DNA of 41,328 nucleotides from positions 1 to 41,328 of the forward strand of contig JAKPUX010000096.1 of NCBI GenBank assembly GCA_029554865.1. The letters run 5' to 3'. This stretch comes from a bacterium. GTDB lineage: Bacteria; Zhuqueibacterota; Zhuqueibacteria; Residuimicrobiales; Residuimicrobiaceae. The position numbers and the translations under genes are program-made. Below are positions 18,906 to 27,033 of the stretch, one piece after another; position 1 is the stretch's first letter; each line of letters opens with the position of its first letter. The notes beneath the pieces are model-generated. The model ran no database searches and was not told the origin of the DNA. It saw nothing but the letters and a program-made list of their open reading frames with translations.

Positions 18906-19418
18906 TTACTTCGTCTTGGGATTTTCTATCTTTTCAAAGTTTTCGCGATAGCCGATGCCCTGAACCGGGAAATCCTTGCGCAGGGGGAATCCGCTAAAAT
19001 CATCCGGACAGAGGATGCGGGTCATGTTGGGATGGCCGGAGAAGGTGATGCCGTACATGTCGTGGACCTCGCGCTCGGCCCAGTTGGCTGCAGCCCAGAG
19101 GGGGACAGCGCTGTCGAGGCGGGGATCCTGCTCGGGCACCGGAACGCGCACGCGCAGACGGTGGTTGCGGCCGAGGCTGTAGAGCTGATAGATCACTCCG
19201 TAGCGCTCCCGCCCGCCCATCTCCAGATAATCGACCCCGAAGAGATCCATAAGAATATCATACCCCAGGTCCGCGCTCTCCTTGAGCAACTTGAGCAGTT
19301 CAAAATGATCATCGCGGCTGACCGTGAGGGCGAGCTGTCCGCACTCCTCCTCAGCGGCGAGTATCCTCTCGCCGAAGCGGGCGAGAACAAGTTCCCTGAT
19401 TTCCTGGTTGCTGGCCAT
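18906..19418 (-). CDS. nuoC: NADH-quinone oxidoreductase subunit C
   Basis: About 170 residues, peripheral subunit flanking NuoD. It carries the family run WAEREVHDMYGITFSGHPN and the terminal DFSGFPLRKDFPV. Start: the ATG at 19418 (MASNQEIRELV) has AGGA five bases upstream. The in-frame ATG at 19451 overlaps the nuoB stop (TGATG) and would add 11 residues by coupled re-initiation. Either is plausible. Upstream sequence in this frame belongs to nuoB. Confidence 0.93.
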   Translation of the reverse strand: MASNQEIRELVLARFGERILAAEEECGQLALTVSRDDHFELLKLLKESADLGYDILMDLFGVDYLEMGGRERYGVIYQLYSLGRNHRLRVRVPVPEQDPRLDSAVPLWAAANWAEREVHDMYGITFSGHPNMTRILCPDDFSGFPLRKDFPVQGIGYRENFEKIENPKTK

Positions 19419-19450
19419 AACGTCCTGTTCACGATTGGTTTGCAGTGCCA

Positions 19451-19930
19451 TCAACGGTACTCGCGCGACCGTTCCTGTTGGATTTTCTGCTGGATCTTCA
19501 TCACGGCGTCGATCACCGTCTCGGGTCGCGGCGGGCAGCCCGGCACGTAGGCATCGACGGGAATGAAATTGTCGATGCCCTGGATGGTCGAATAGGTGTC
19601 GAACACCCCGCCAGAAGAGGCACAGGCCCCCATCGAGATCACCCACTTGGGATCGGGCATCTGACGGTAGATCTGCTGGAGGATGTGCATCATCTTGATG
19701 TTGACGCGCCCGGAAACGATGAGCAGATCGGACTGGCGCGGCGAGAATCGCATCGCCTCGGCCCCGAAACGGCCCATGTCATATTTGGGACCGAGCACGC
19801 ACATGAACTCGATCGCGCAGCAGGCGGTGCCAAAGGGCATGGGCCAGAGCGAGTTCTTGCGGCCCCAGTTGATCACGGCGTCGAGGGTGGTGGTGATGAT
19901 GCCATCACCGAGCTTGCTCTCTATTCCCAT
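19451..19930 (-). CDS. nuoB: NADH-quinone oxidoreductase subunit B, N2 cluster
   Basis: 159-residue subunit carrying the terminal [4Fe-4S] cluster N2 that reduces quinone. The unusual adjacent cysteines are present ([12 protein letters not shown]), with the other ligands in MGACASSGG and [10 protein letters not shown]. The family motif [20 protein letters not shown] is intact. The ATG at 19930 lies 10 bases inside nuoA, so the two are coupled. Confidence 0.97.
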   Translation of the reverse strand: MGIESKLGDGIITTTLDAVINWGRKNSLWPMPFGTACCAIEFMCVLGPKYDMGRFGAEAMRFSPRQSDLLIVSGRVNIKMMHILQQIYRQMPDPKWVISMGACASSGGVFDTYSTIQGIDNFIPVDAYVPGCPPRPETVIDAVMKIQQKIQQERSREYR

Positions 19931-20286
19931 TCCAGGGCTCCTTTTTTCCAGGCGTAGAAATAGCCGACCAGCAGCAGGCCGATAAAGAGGATCATCTCCC
20001 AGAAGATAAAGCTGCCCAGGGAGAGATACTGCCGGTATACCACCGCCCAGGGGTAGAAGAAAACCAGCTCGATGTCGAAAAGGACGAAGAGCATGGCGAT
20101 GATGTAGAATCTGATGGAAAAGCGGATACGCGGGCCGCCGATCGGGATCTTGCCCGATTCATAGGTTGAAAGCTTGACGGGATTGGGACGGCTGGGTCCG
20201 AAGAGATTGGTGAGGATGAGGATGGCGACGCCAAGAATCGCGGAGACGGCGAAAAGGAGCAGGATCGGCATTAGATCATGGAGCAT
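19921..20286 (-). CDS. nuoA: NADH-quinone oxidoreductase subunit A
   Basis: 121-residue, three-span subunit and first gene of the operon. The conserved acidic segment between helices is seen as [15 protein letters not shown], and the loop as [26 protein letters not shown] lies seven bases before the ATG at 20286. Upstream is the divergent control region shared with the cold-shock gene. Confidence 0.96.
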   Translation of the reverse strand: MLHDLMPILLLFAVSAILGVAILILTNLFGPSRPNPVKLSTYESGKIPIGGPRIRFSIRFYIIAMLFVLFDIELVFFYPWAVVYRQYLSLGSFIFWEMILFIGLLLVGYFYAWKKGALEWE

Positions 20287-20400
20287 GCGATGCCTCTCGT
20301 TTATGGCTGATCATGATTGCAGGAAGGCTGCTCCGCGCGGGGAGCGCGGGCCGGCGCACAGCTGTGGTGAGCCGAGGCTGTTCCCGGTTTCGATGCAAAT

Positions 20401-20429
20401 AAAATAAGCCGATGAATTTCAAAAAGCAA
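20401..20429 (-). promoter_or_regulatory. Candidate promoter of the nuo operon
   Basis: On the minus strand TTGCTT (20429-20424) is followed after 17 bases by TATTTT (20406-20401). A start near 20394 would leave a leader of about 108 bases before nuoA. The leader contains a GC-rich hairpin (GCTCC / GGAGC). This is a consensus match only. Confidence 0.4.
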
Positions 20430-20492
20430 GCTAATTATTTGCTCTCCCTCCTCCCCCCCCTCTTCCTGCGCGTCGACTGCACGTGCCCGGCA

Positions 20493-20508
20493 GCCGGCAG
20501 CTGCCGGC
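20493..20508. promoter_or_regulatory. 16-bp perfect palindrome between divergent promoters
   Basis: GCCGGCAGCTGCCGGC is a perfect inverted repeat lying between the nuo and csp promoter candidates. It begins about 30 bases upstream of the csp -35. It could be an operator. It lacks a T run on either side, so it is not a terminator. No regulator gene is adjacent. Confidence 0.3.
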
Positions 20509-20539
20509 GGAAAAAAAATGAAATTAATTCAAAAAATGC

Positions 20540-20568
20540 TTGCATTTTTATTGAAATTATTGTATAAT
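20540..20568 (+). promoter_or_regulatory. Strong sigma70-type promoter of the cold-shock gene
   Basis: TTGCAT (20540-20545), a 17-base spacer and a perfect TATAAT (20563-20568), in the most AT-rich stretch of the window. A start near 20575 leaves a 5' leader of about 175 bases, like the long regulatory leaders of cspA-type mRNAs. Confidence 0.75.
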
Positions 20569-20642
20569 AATGTATCAATAATGTACGCTTGTGCCCGCCT
20601 TCCAAAATCGGTAACGGAGTTTGTTAAACGACAGATCCAAAG

Positions 20643-20686
20643 AATCGTGTAGAATGGCATCAAGAGGCTATTCACGCGATTTTTTT
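20643..20686 (+). promoter_or_regulatory. Terminator-like hairpin inside the csp 5' leader
   Basis: AATCGTGT (20643-20650) can pair with the segment 20674-20681 (eight pairs including one G-U), with further partial pairing inside. It is followed at once by a run of seven T (20680-20686). It lies about 65 bases before the csp ATG, within the predicted leader, so it could act as an attenuator or mark the 3' end of a short RNA. Confidence 0.45.
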
Positions 20687-20750
20687 ATGCCCTGGCGAGA
20701 CGAGTAGAGTTGTACACAGCTGTTCATTTTTTTAAGCAAGGAGTTTCCAG

Positions 20751-20951
20751 ATGGAAACAGGAACTGTCAAGTGGTTTAACGCCTCCAAAGGCTACGGCTT
20801 TATCACCCGTGAGCAGGGCGGCGATGTCTTCGTCCATTTCAACGCCATTCAGGGCACCGGCTACCGGACGCTCGATGAGGGCGACAAGGTGGAGTTCGAA
20901 GTCACCCAGGGCGCAAAAGGCCTTCAGGCTGAAAAAGTCACCAAACTGTAA
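20751..20951 (+). CDS. Cold-shock domain protein, CspA family
   Basis: A complete single cold-shock domain of 66 residues that binds single-stranded RNA/DNA and acts as an RNA chaperone. Both RNA-binding motifs are present: RNP1 KGYGFI and RNP2 DVFVHF. It starts [17 protein letters not shown] and has AAGGAG before the ATG. It has its own strong promoter, a long leader and a terminator, so it is a single-gene unit. Which Csp paralogue it is (cold-induced or constitutive) cannot be told from the protein. Confidence 0.95.
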   Translation: METGTVKWFNASKGYGFITREQGGDVFVHFNAIQGTGYRTLDEGDKVEFEVTQGAKGLQAEKVTKL

Positions 20952-20969
20952 GCTTGACATAAAAGTCAC

Positions 20970-21009
20970 AAAAAAAAATCCCGGTCCGTATGGACCGGGA
21001 TTTTTTTTT
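20970..21009. terminator. Bidirectional intrinsic terminator between convergent genes
   Basis: ATCCCGGTCC (20978-20987) and GGACCGGGAT (20992-21001) form a 10-bp stem with a 4-base loop. It is flanked by an A run on the left and nine T on the right, so it works on both strands: for csp (plus) and for the MinD-like gene (minus). Confidence 0.93.
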
Positions 21010-21024
21010 GCCCGCAGGCGCTGT

Positions 21025-22251
21025 TCAATTCATGTTCTTGACCGGACAGACATCCCCGGGATTCTGAAAGTTGCACTCCCCCCAGGCCGGACACCAGGCC
21101 CCGCAGAGCAGCACCGAGGAGTCGATCTCGCGCGCCCGCGTCTCCTTGAGTTGATAAACGGGGGGCTCTGTATTCCTGATCTCGCACAGGGCGTGGATGA
21201 TCTCGTCCATCCGCCGCATCACCGGCGTGGCCGGATCGAGGGCGAAGAGACGGTTGGCGCGGATGGCTGTGCGCACCGCCGGATCAAAGGGGATGGCTCC
21301 GCCGATCTCCGCACTCACCCCCACCTCATGCGCCAGATAGCTGTTGAGCAGGTTCATATCCTTGCGATAGCCCTCATCGGTGACCTGATTGAAGAGAACC
21401 CGCAGGCTGAAACTCCCCGCCACCCGCCGCATCATCTCCTCGGCCGGAATCCCGTGCCGGTGCAGATGGCTGACGGTCTGCTGGAGAAGGGTCGCCTTCT
21501 CATCAACACCCCACTCCCCCCTCGCCTGGCTGCGGCTGAGGCTGTCCACTGCCAGCTGCAGTTTTTGCTTGACCACCCCCTTGATGAATTTGGCCAGGTT
21601 CTCCATCGCCGTCGGTTCGGGAGTGGAGACCACCAGATTCAGATCGGCGGTGAGGAAATAGGAGAGCTCGCGCAGATCGGTGCGCGGTCCGAAATCGAGC
21701 AGGACATATTCGGCATCGATATGGCGCAGGGCGCGAATGAAGCGGATGCGCCGCAGGATGGTGGTTTGATCTGAATCATGGGCGGTTTCGGGCGCGGTGA
21801 TCAGGCGCAGATTGGGCACCGAGGTGGCCAGCGCCGCACCTGCCAGCGGCTCCTGGCTGTCCACCAGCCGCCAGATATTGGGAGAGGCCTGGCGCATGGC
21901 GAAAAGCTGACGCTGATTGGCTCCGGTAAAATCGGCATCGACGATGACGACACGCTTGCCCGAGCGCGCCAGCGCGACCCCAAGCAGGGTGGTGAGGACC
22001 GATTTCCCCACTCCTCCCTTGCCGCCGGCGATAGCCCAGAGCTTGGCGCGGCGGAGATGACCATTGTTGCGGATGAAGGGCTTCATGCCCTCCAGATATC
22101 CGGCTGGACAGCGGTTGGACTCGCCGTCGACCAGCACGTCGTTGGGATAGAGAAGCCCCTGTACTCCCCAAAGGGCAAGGGCATATGAACTCAGGGGACC
22201 GATGGTCAGGTCCTCGTGTTCAATGGTCCAGAGTCTGGTTTGCTTTTGCAT
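21025..22251 (-). CDS. MinD/FlhG-like P-loop ATPase with GYF_2-like N-terminus and Cys-rich tail
   Basis: 408 residues. The core is a deviant-Walker ATPase: AGGKGGVGKS, VDADFTGANQ, the LLDFGPR switch region, and VVSTPEPTAMENLAKFIK, as in MinD/FlhG-like proteins that position flagella or other polar structures. Two additions are visible. The N-terminal 60 residues (LWTIEHEDLTIGPLSSYAL, then LLYPNDVLVDGE) fit the W...GP...G.L...D.V pattern of GYF_2 domains. The C-terminus has four Cys in C-x3-C-x5-C-x8-C spacing (CGAWCPAWGEC and DVC). Start: the ATG at 22251. The frame to 22368 lacks a ribosome site. No flagellar, chemotaxis or pilus gene is near, so the cargo is unknown. Confidence 0.8.
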   Translation of the reverse strand: MQKQTRLWTIEHEDLTIGPLSSYALALWGVQGLLYPNDVLVDGESNRCPAGYLEGMKPFIRNNGHLRRAKLWAIAGGKGGVGKSVLTTLLGVALARSGKRVVIVDADFTGANQRQLFAMRQASPNIWRLVDSQEPLAGAALATSVPNLRLITAPETAHDSDQTTILRRIRFIRALRHIDAEYVLLDFGPRTDLRELSYFLTADLNLVVSTPEPTAMENLAKFIKGVVKQKLQLAVDSLSRSQARGEWGVDEKATLLQQTVSHLHRHGIPAEEMMRRVAGSFSLRVLFNQVTDEGYRKDMNLLNSYLAHEVGVSAEIGGAIPFDPAVRTAIRANRLFALDPATPVMRRMDEIIHALCEIRNTEPPVYQLKETRAREIDSSVLLCGAWCPAWGECNFQNPGDVCPVKNMN

Positions 22252-22624
22252 ATTTGCCCGTCTGGTTTTGCACCATGATGATACAATGTACTGCTGCAGT
22301 GCATTCCCCCGGCGGATCGGCGGCACGCGCCCCGGCGCCGGGGTTTCAGCTGCGTTCAGGTAAAGCAAACTCTTGTAATTCCATAACCATTATTTCATGC
22401 GGGGGCTGAAATGGGTAGTGGAAACCAGTTTCGCTTTTGTACCTGGATATGCAAAGTCCATACCAAAGATGCAGGGCAGAGGAGGAAGGGCAATCCCCGC
22501 TCCTTCGCTCCCGGTGAGGGGCGCAGAGAGAAAGCGGAGAGCAGATGATGCAGATAGAATACCAGGCGGCGGGGCCGCCGCCGGTGTGTATGACCGGCGG
22601 CGGAATCCGCTGAGGCTGAACGAG
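22252..22624. other. Non-coding gap with a strong hairpin after the phosphofructokinase gene
   Basis: 373 bases with no believable gene; the open frames are antisense extensions of pfkA or low-complexity. It contains an 11-bp perfect inverted repeat, CCGCCGCCGGT (22575-22585) and ACCGGCGGCGG (22593-22603), with a 7-base loop, 22 bases past the pfkA stop. It lacks a U run, so it may be a weak terminator or a 3'-end stabiliser. The promoter of the MinD-like gene should be at 22252-22400, but I find no good match. Confidence 0.45.
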
Positions 22625-23728
22625 CTATCTTTTAGCGCCGAGGGCGGTGCCCACGGCTTCGGCGACATCAAGCAGGGGATGGTCGAGCGGCACCGTGCGC
22701 GTCCTGCCCCCCACCTCGGTGATAGGCACCGAGACGATGTCGGTGCCGCGCAGGGCCACCATGCGATTGAACTGGCCGGTGGCGACGAGCGCGGCCGCAC
22801 CCACGCCAAAACGGGTGGCGAGGATGCGGTCGTTGGGCGTCGGCGGACCGCCGCGCTGCAAATGGCCAAGCACGGTGGCGCGGGTCTCCAGACCGGTGAG
22901 ATCCTCAATGTCATTACCCAGTTTTATCGAGACCCCGCCGAGGCGGATCGATTCATGACTGTCCTTGACCAGACGGCTGACCACCACCTCCCCCCCGCGG
23001 GGCTTGGCGCCTTCGGAGACCGCGATGATGCTGAAACGCTTGCCGTAGCGGCTGCGCTCGGCCACCTTTTCGCAGATGTAATTGAGGTCGTACTCCATCT
23101 CCGGCAGGATGATCACATCCGCCCCGCCGGCGATGCCCGCCGAGATTGTCAGCCAGCCGGCCGTGCGGCCCATGATCTCCACCAGCATGACGCGATGATG
23201 CGACTGGGCTGTGGTATGAATGCGGTCGATGGCGTCGGTCGCGATCGAGGCGGCGGTGTCGAAGCCGAAGGTGACATCGGTCCCGAAGAGATCGTTGTCG
23301 ATGGTCTTGGGCACGCCGACGACCGGCACACCCCGTTCGACCAGCTTGCGCGATATGCTCATCGAACCGTCGCCCCCGATGCAGACCAGGGCATCCAGCC
23401 GCCATTTCTCGACGTGGGCGATGGTCCCGGCCGAGACGTCCTTTTTGACCGGCTTGCCATCGACCAGAATCGCCTGGGCAAAGGGATCCGCCTTGTTTGA
23501 GGTGCCAAGGATGGTGCCCCCACGCTGGAGAATGCCGGAGACATCGTCGTAGCTCAGGACGCGCATGCGGTCCTCGATCAGCCCCTCAAAGCCGTCTTCG
23601 ATGCCGATGACCTCAACCTTGTGGTTGAGCATGAGGGATTTGGCGACCGCGCGAATGACCGCGTTGAGCCCTGGACAATCACCGCCGGCGGTGAGGATGC
23701 CCACCCGGCGCACTTTCTTGCCAGTCAT
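22625..23728 (-). CDS. 6-phosphofructokinase, group III type
   Basis: 367 residues. It phosphorylates fructose 6-phosphate in glycolysis. Motifs: GILTAGGDCPGLNAVIRA, the phosphoryl-donor motif GGDGS and the catalytic PKTIDND, then EIMGRTAGW and LGHLQRGGPPTPND. Gly in GGDGS is the residue found in ATP-dependent enzymes (PPi enzymes have Asp there), whereas Lys in PKTIDND is the one associated with PPi enzymes. This mixed pair is known in group III ATP-dependent enzymes of actinobacterial type, so ATP use is likelier, but donor specificity is not settled by sequence. The gene lies 68 bases after alanine racemase, with its own promoter candidate. Confidence 0.92.
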   Translation of the reverse strand: MTGKKVRRVGILTAGGDCPGLNAVIRAVAKSLMLNHKVEVIGIEDGFEGLIEDRMRVLSYDDVSGILQRGGTILGTSNKADPFAQAILVDGKPVKKDVSAGTIAHVEKWRLDALVCIGGDGSMSISRKLVERGVPVVGVPKTIDNDLFGTDVTFGFDTAASIATDAIDRIHTTAQSHHRVMLVEIMGRTAGWLTISAGIAGGADVIILPEMEYDLNYICEKVAERSRYGKRFSIIAVSEGAKPRGGEVVVSRLVKDSHESIRLGGVSIKLGNDIEDLTGLETRATVLGHLQRGGPPTPNDRILATRFGVGAAALVATGQFNRMVALRGTDIVSVPITEVGGRTRTVPLDHPLLDVAEAVGTALGAKR

Positions 23729-23764
23729 ATCAAGTACTCCCGTCTGAAGGTAAACAACTGCTGC

Positions 23765-23795
23765 AGTATACGCTAAAAAAAAGCACCAATTTCAA
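23765..23795 (-). promoter_or_regulatory. Possible promoter of the phosphofructokinase gene
   Basis: On the minus strand TTGAAA (23795-23790) and TATACT (23770-23765) are 19 bases apart, longer than ideal. It lies in the AT-rich spacer between alr and pfkA, with a start predicted about 30 bases before the ATG at 23728. Confidence 0.3.
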
Positions 23796-23796
23796 T

Positions 23797-24999
23797 TCAA
23801 TTCTCCGCCGTCAGATCGCTGCGGATGGCGACAATCTCTCCGCCCCGGCGGTAAACACGAGGCAGCCGGCGCCCCCAGCGCGCCATCACCTCGTAGGAGA
23901 CCGATTCAATCCTGGCCGCGATATCGTGCGGCGAAATCTCCTCCCCCCCGTCGCTCCCCATCAGGGTGACCTCGCTGCCCTCCACCGCCTCCGGAATATC
24001 AGTGACTTGAATGAAACAGGCGTCCATGCAGAGCCCGCCGACGATGGGTGCTCTCCGCCCCGCCACCAGCACCTCGCCGATGTTGCGCAGTTTGCGGTCA
24101 TAGCCGTCGGCATAGCCGACCGGCAGCACCGCGATCCGCTCCGGCTGCTCCGCCATGTAGCGCCGGCCATAGCCGACGCTGTCACCCCGGCTGATGGTGC
24201 GCACGGCGGCGATGCGGGTGCGGACCTGCAGGGCGGGGCGCAGGTCAAAGGGCCGCCGCACCTCCCGTGAGGGATAATAGCCATAGAGCATCAGTCCGAC
24301 CCGGACCATATCCATATGGGCCTCGGGCAGATCCAGAACCCCCCCGCTGTTGCACATGTGCCAGAGCGGGATACGCCGCCCTGCGCCCTCGACCTCGCGC
24401 CGCAGTGCGGAAAAACGCCCGATCTGCAGCTGGGCGAAGCTCTTGTCCAGGCCGTCGGACATGGGAAAATGGGTCATGACGCCGATGCATTCGAGCGCGG
24501 GCCATTCCGGCAGGCGGGCAATGAGAGCCGCGGCCGCCTCGGCCGGCAGGCCGTAGCGGCTCATGCCGGTATCTACCTTGAGGTGGATCCTGGCCAGCAC
24601 ACCCGCCGCCCGGGCCGCCGCATCGAGGGCCCCAAGCAGCTCCGGCTGAAAAACCATCTGCTCGATATAATAGCGTACAGCCAGAGGGGCCTGGTCGGGA
24701 AAGATCGCCCCCATGTTAAGAATCGGGGCGCGAATGCCCGCCTGACGCAGCTCGACCGCTTCATCGAGGGTCACCACCGCCAACCGTTCGATCCCCAGGG
24801 ATTCGAGGTGGCGCGCCACCATCACCGCACCCGCGCCGTAGGCGTCGGCCTTGACGACCGCGCAGAGCTTTACCTCCCCCAGGACGTCCCTGATCCGGGC
24901 GTAGTTGGCGCCGATGGCATCCAGATCCACCTCGACCCGCGAAGGCCGGAGAAAAACCTCCCCGGGCGGCATGGCGCCCCCTTCCTTCACCCGGATCAC
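23797..24999 (-). CDS. alr: Alanine racemase
   Basis: PLP enzyme that interconverts L- and D-alanine for peptidoglycan. The PLP lysine is K50 in CAVVKADAYGAG, and the second catalytic base is Tyr277 in SVGYGRRY. Other family runs are VDTGMSRYG, THFPMSD, HMCNSGGVLDLPEAH, MVRVGLMLYGYYPS and LPVGYADGYDR. Start: a GTG at 24999 overlaps the methyltransferase stop (GTGA) and has AGGAGG seven bases upstream (400 residues). The ATG at 24972 gives 391 and is also possible. The frame runs on to 25599, but that part lies inside the methyltransferase gene and is a shadow. Its placement after a methyltransferase and a nucleotidyltransferase-like gene is unusual. Confidence 0.95.
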   Translation of the reverse strand: MIRVKEGGAMPPGEVFLRPSRVEVDLDAIGANYARIRDVLGEVKLCAVVKADAYGAGAVMVARHLESLGIERLAVVTLDEAVELRQAGIRAPILNMGAIFPDQAPLAVRYYIEQMVFQPELLGALDAAARAAGVLARIHLKVDTGMSRYGLPAEAAAALIARLPEWPALECIGVMTHFPMSDGLDKSFAQLQIGRFSALRREVEGAGRRIPLWHMCNSGGVLDLPEAHMDMVRVGLMLYGYYPSREVRRPFDLRPALQVRTRIAAVRTISRGDSVGYGRRYMAEQPERIAVLPVGYADGYDRKLRNIGEVLVAGRRAPIVGGLCMDACFIQVTDIPEAVEGSEVTLMGSDGGEEISPHDIAARIESVSYEVMARWGRRLPRVYRRGGEIVAIRSDLTAEN

Positions 25000-25829
25000 T
25001 TTTTGGCCTCCTCCCTTCTCATGAAGAGATAGAGGGTATACTCCCCCAGATTCCACAAGGGGGTGCGGTTGAGCAGGGCGTCGATGCGCCAGAGCAGGCG
25101 GCCCAGCCACCCCTCTACGGGCAGGAAACGGTGGCGGTACCAGGCCGGGTAGACTATGGAATACCCCCTGGCCTTGATGCACCGGAATTCGGGGGCGAAG
25201 GCGCGGCGCACCTCGCGGGCGGAGCGGGCGGAACTGGCCAGTGGGCGGGACGGGGAATAGCCCGCCCAGCTTCCGGTGATGCGCGCCAGGGCCCGGCGCG
25301 GCCGCAGGCGCAGCAGGTTCCAGATGAGGTCGAAGAGAAACCAGCGGTTGACAAAGGTCAGCACCATCGCCCCCTGCGGCGTCAGGGCGCGCCCGAGGGC
25401 CTGTGCCGTCTCGCGCAGGTCGGGTACCGTATTGAGGGCCCCGAAATAACAGTAGATCAGATCGAAGCGCTCCTGCGGGAAGAGGGTGGCGAGATCTTCC
25501 GGAGCGCCCACCTCGACGCGGACATCCACCCCGGACAGAGCAGCGAGCTTTTCCCGCGCCTCGCCGACCATGAGGGGGGCGATATCGATGGCGCGCCAAC
25601 GCAGTTCCGGATGGGCGGCCGCAAACCAGGCGATGTCGATGCCCGGTCCACAGCCGATCTCGAGTCCCGATGTGAAGGGCTGCTCCAGGGTGATGGTGCG
25701 GAAATCACCGCGAATGCGCTGGAGGATGGGGTTGTTCTCATAATGGCGCTCGAAGAGGCGAGCCTCGTCGTCGAAATAGCGCGCCACCTCCTGATAATAG
25801 GCGGTCCTCTGTGCGGAGGAGGGTACCAT
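24996..25829 (-). CDS. Class I SAM-dependent methyltransferase
   Basis: 277 residues. The SAM-binding motif I is LEIGCGPGIDIAWFA. Motif II carries the acidic residue in WRAIDIAPLM, and the post-motif is FDLIYCYFGALNTVPDLRETA. The C-terminal 90 residues are arginine- and tryptophan-rich, with a hydrophobic WFLFDLIWNLLRLR segment that may touch the membrane. The substrate cannot be inferred. It is coupled on both sides: its ATG overlaps the upstream gene's TGA (TGATG), and its TGA overlaps the GTG of alr (GTGA). Confidence 0.85.
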   Translation of the reverse strand: MVPSSAQRTAYYQEVARYFDDEARLFERHYENNPILQRIRGDFRTITLEQPFTSGLEIGCGPGIDIAWFAAAHPELRWRAIDIAPLMVGEAREKLAALSGVDVRVEVGAPEDLATLFPQERFDLIYCYFGALNTVPDLRETAQALGRALTPQGAMVLTFVNRWFLFDLIWNLLRLRPRRALARITGSWAGYSPSRPLASSARSAREVRRAFAPEFRCIKARGYSIVYPAWYRHRFLPVEGWLGRLLWRIDALLNRTPLWNLGEYTLYLFMRREEAKK

Positions 25830-26722
25830 CAGGAGGCCTCCTCCAGGCGCCGTGAGTACTCCTGCAGCACCTCACGGTCGGTCGGATAACCATGGGCCTT
25901 GCTATAGGAGTGATGAATACCCTTGAGCAGTGCAGACCGGGTCTGTGGCTGGCGGCGATATTTCCAGCCCCAGGCCAGCCGCCAGATGCGCGGGAGGAGA
26001 AACTCCAGGGCATCGGCGAGGGGATTGCGAAAGAAGAACTCTGCCCACTTTTGTCTGCGGCTGTGGCCGTGGTAGATGCAATACTCCTCCTTGGGCGCCC
26101 GGCGATAGCGAGGGAAATAGCCCGCCACCCATTCGTTGTGGCGGAGAAAGCGGCGGAAGACCCGCAGTCCGTAGAGGGGGGCGAGGCCGATCACCTCGGC
26201 GGCGGTGAAGAGATTCCTCTCTTCGAGGTCGAGGTGGCTTTCTGAGAGGAGATAATTGAAGCAGAGCAGCTTGTCCGGGTTGTTGCGGCCGATGCGCCGG
26301 AAGATAGCGAGAAAGAGCTTGCAGATCCACACCCTGCGCCGGGCGGTGATGATGAAAAAATCGATGTCGCTGTCATGGCCGGCCACCCCCTTGGAGAGGT
26401 CGCCGGAGAGATAGATGCCGCGCACGAAGGGGAGATGGCGCATCCTTCCCGCCGCCTCATAGGCCATACTCCAGAGGCGGCGCGCATGGTTCTCTCCCTC
26501 CTGCCTTTTATGGATCAGCGCCTCGTGTCCGGGCAGATGGTGCCAGCCCGCCGTGGCGCAGATCTTGCCATCGGCCAGGAGTTCGTCGAGTACGCGTTCG
26601 AACTCAAACCGCTCCGGTTTGACGTACATCAGATAAAAATAGAGCTGGTCCCTGCTCAGGGGATAATCGAAGATGTCGAAGTAGAGGAGCGTCGACAGGA
26701 TGGCCGATTCTATGGTATGCAC
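25829..26722 (-). CDS. Nucleotidyltransferase-fold protein, unknown substrate
   Basis: 297 residues. A winged-helix-like N-terminus (ILSTLLYFDIFDYPLSRDQL) is followed by a Pol-beta-type nucleotidyltransferase motif, YLSGDLSKGVAGHDSDIDFF. The metal-binding DxD is at Asp119/Asp121. In this family the motif normally reads GS or SGS; here it is SGD. The C-terminal half is rich in Arg and Trp, with no motif I recognise. Similar proteins occur in uncultured bacteria as lone nucleotidyltransferase-domain genes, with no known function. It is the first gene of a coupled trio with the methyltransferase and alr. Confidence 0.6.
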   Translation of the reverse strand: MHTIESAILSTLLYFDIFDYPLSRDQLYFYLMYVKPERFEFERVLDELLADGKICATAGWHHLPGHEALIHKRQEGENHARRLWSMAYEAAGRMRHLPFVRGIYLSGDLSKGVAGHDSDIDFFIITARRRVWICKLFLAIFRRIGRNNPDKLLCFNYLLSESHLDLEERNLFTAAEVIGLAPLYGLRVFRRFLRHNEWVAGYFPRYRRAPKEEYCIYHGHSRRQKWAEFFFRNPLADALEFLLPRIWRLAWGWKYRRQPQTRSALLKGIHHSYSKAHGYPTDREVLQEYSRRLEEAS

Positions 26723-27033
26723 AACTTCCTTTCAAGATCCGAATCTGAGTGGAGCTTCGGCCGGCGACAGGCGCAATTCCGCAATCGCCGCCCGTTTTAC
26801 CCCCCCGAATATATAATAAAATTGGAAAAAAGTAAATAAATTCCCATATTATTTCCGGTTTTACCCACTTTTTTTTCAACGGGCTGCCGGGCACAAAGGA
26901 AGGATGGCGGGCTGCGCATCAGCCGCTGCAGCCCGTTTGAAACTTTTTACCCCAGTGTTCGTCTTTATACTGTCTTTAAGTGAAATCCAACGGCGCCGTT
27001 GCAGGTCACTTGTAAAAATCAAGGAGGTCCTTC
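26723..27033. other. Divergent intergenic region, AT-rich
   Basis: 311 bases between the divergently transcribed nucleotidyltransferase-like and OM-protein genes. The part at 26805-26880 is AT-rich and must hold the minus-strand promoter, but I see no clean -35/-10 pair. On the plus strand TATACT (26966-26971) is a fair -10 for the OM gene, with a poor -35. No coding potential. Confidence 0.4.

Noticed and set aside
20443-20465. C/T-rich run upstream of the nuo promoter candidate
   Set aside because: No repeat unit or partner sequence; probably compositional.
25000-25599. N-terminal extension of alanine racemase to 600 residues
   Set aside because: The extension lies in the methyltransferase gene in another frame; the real start is the GTG at 24999 or the ATG at 24972.
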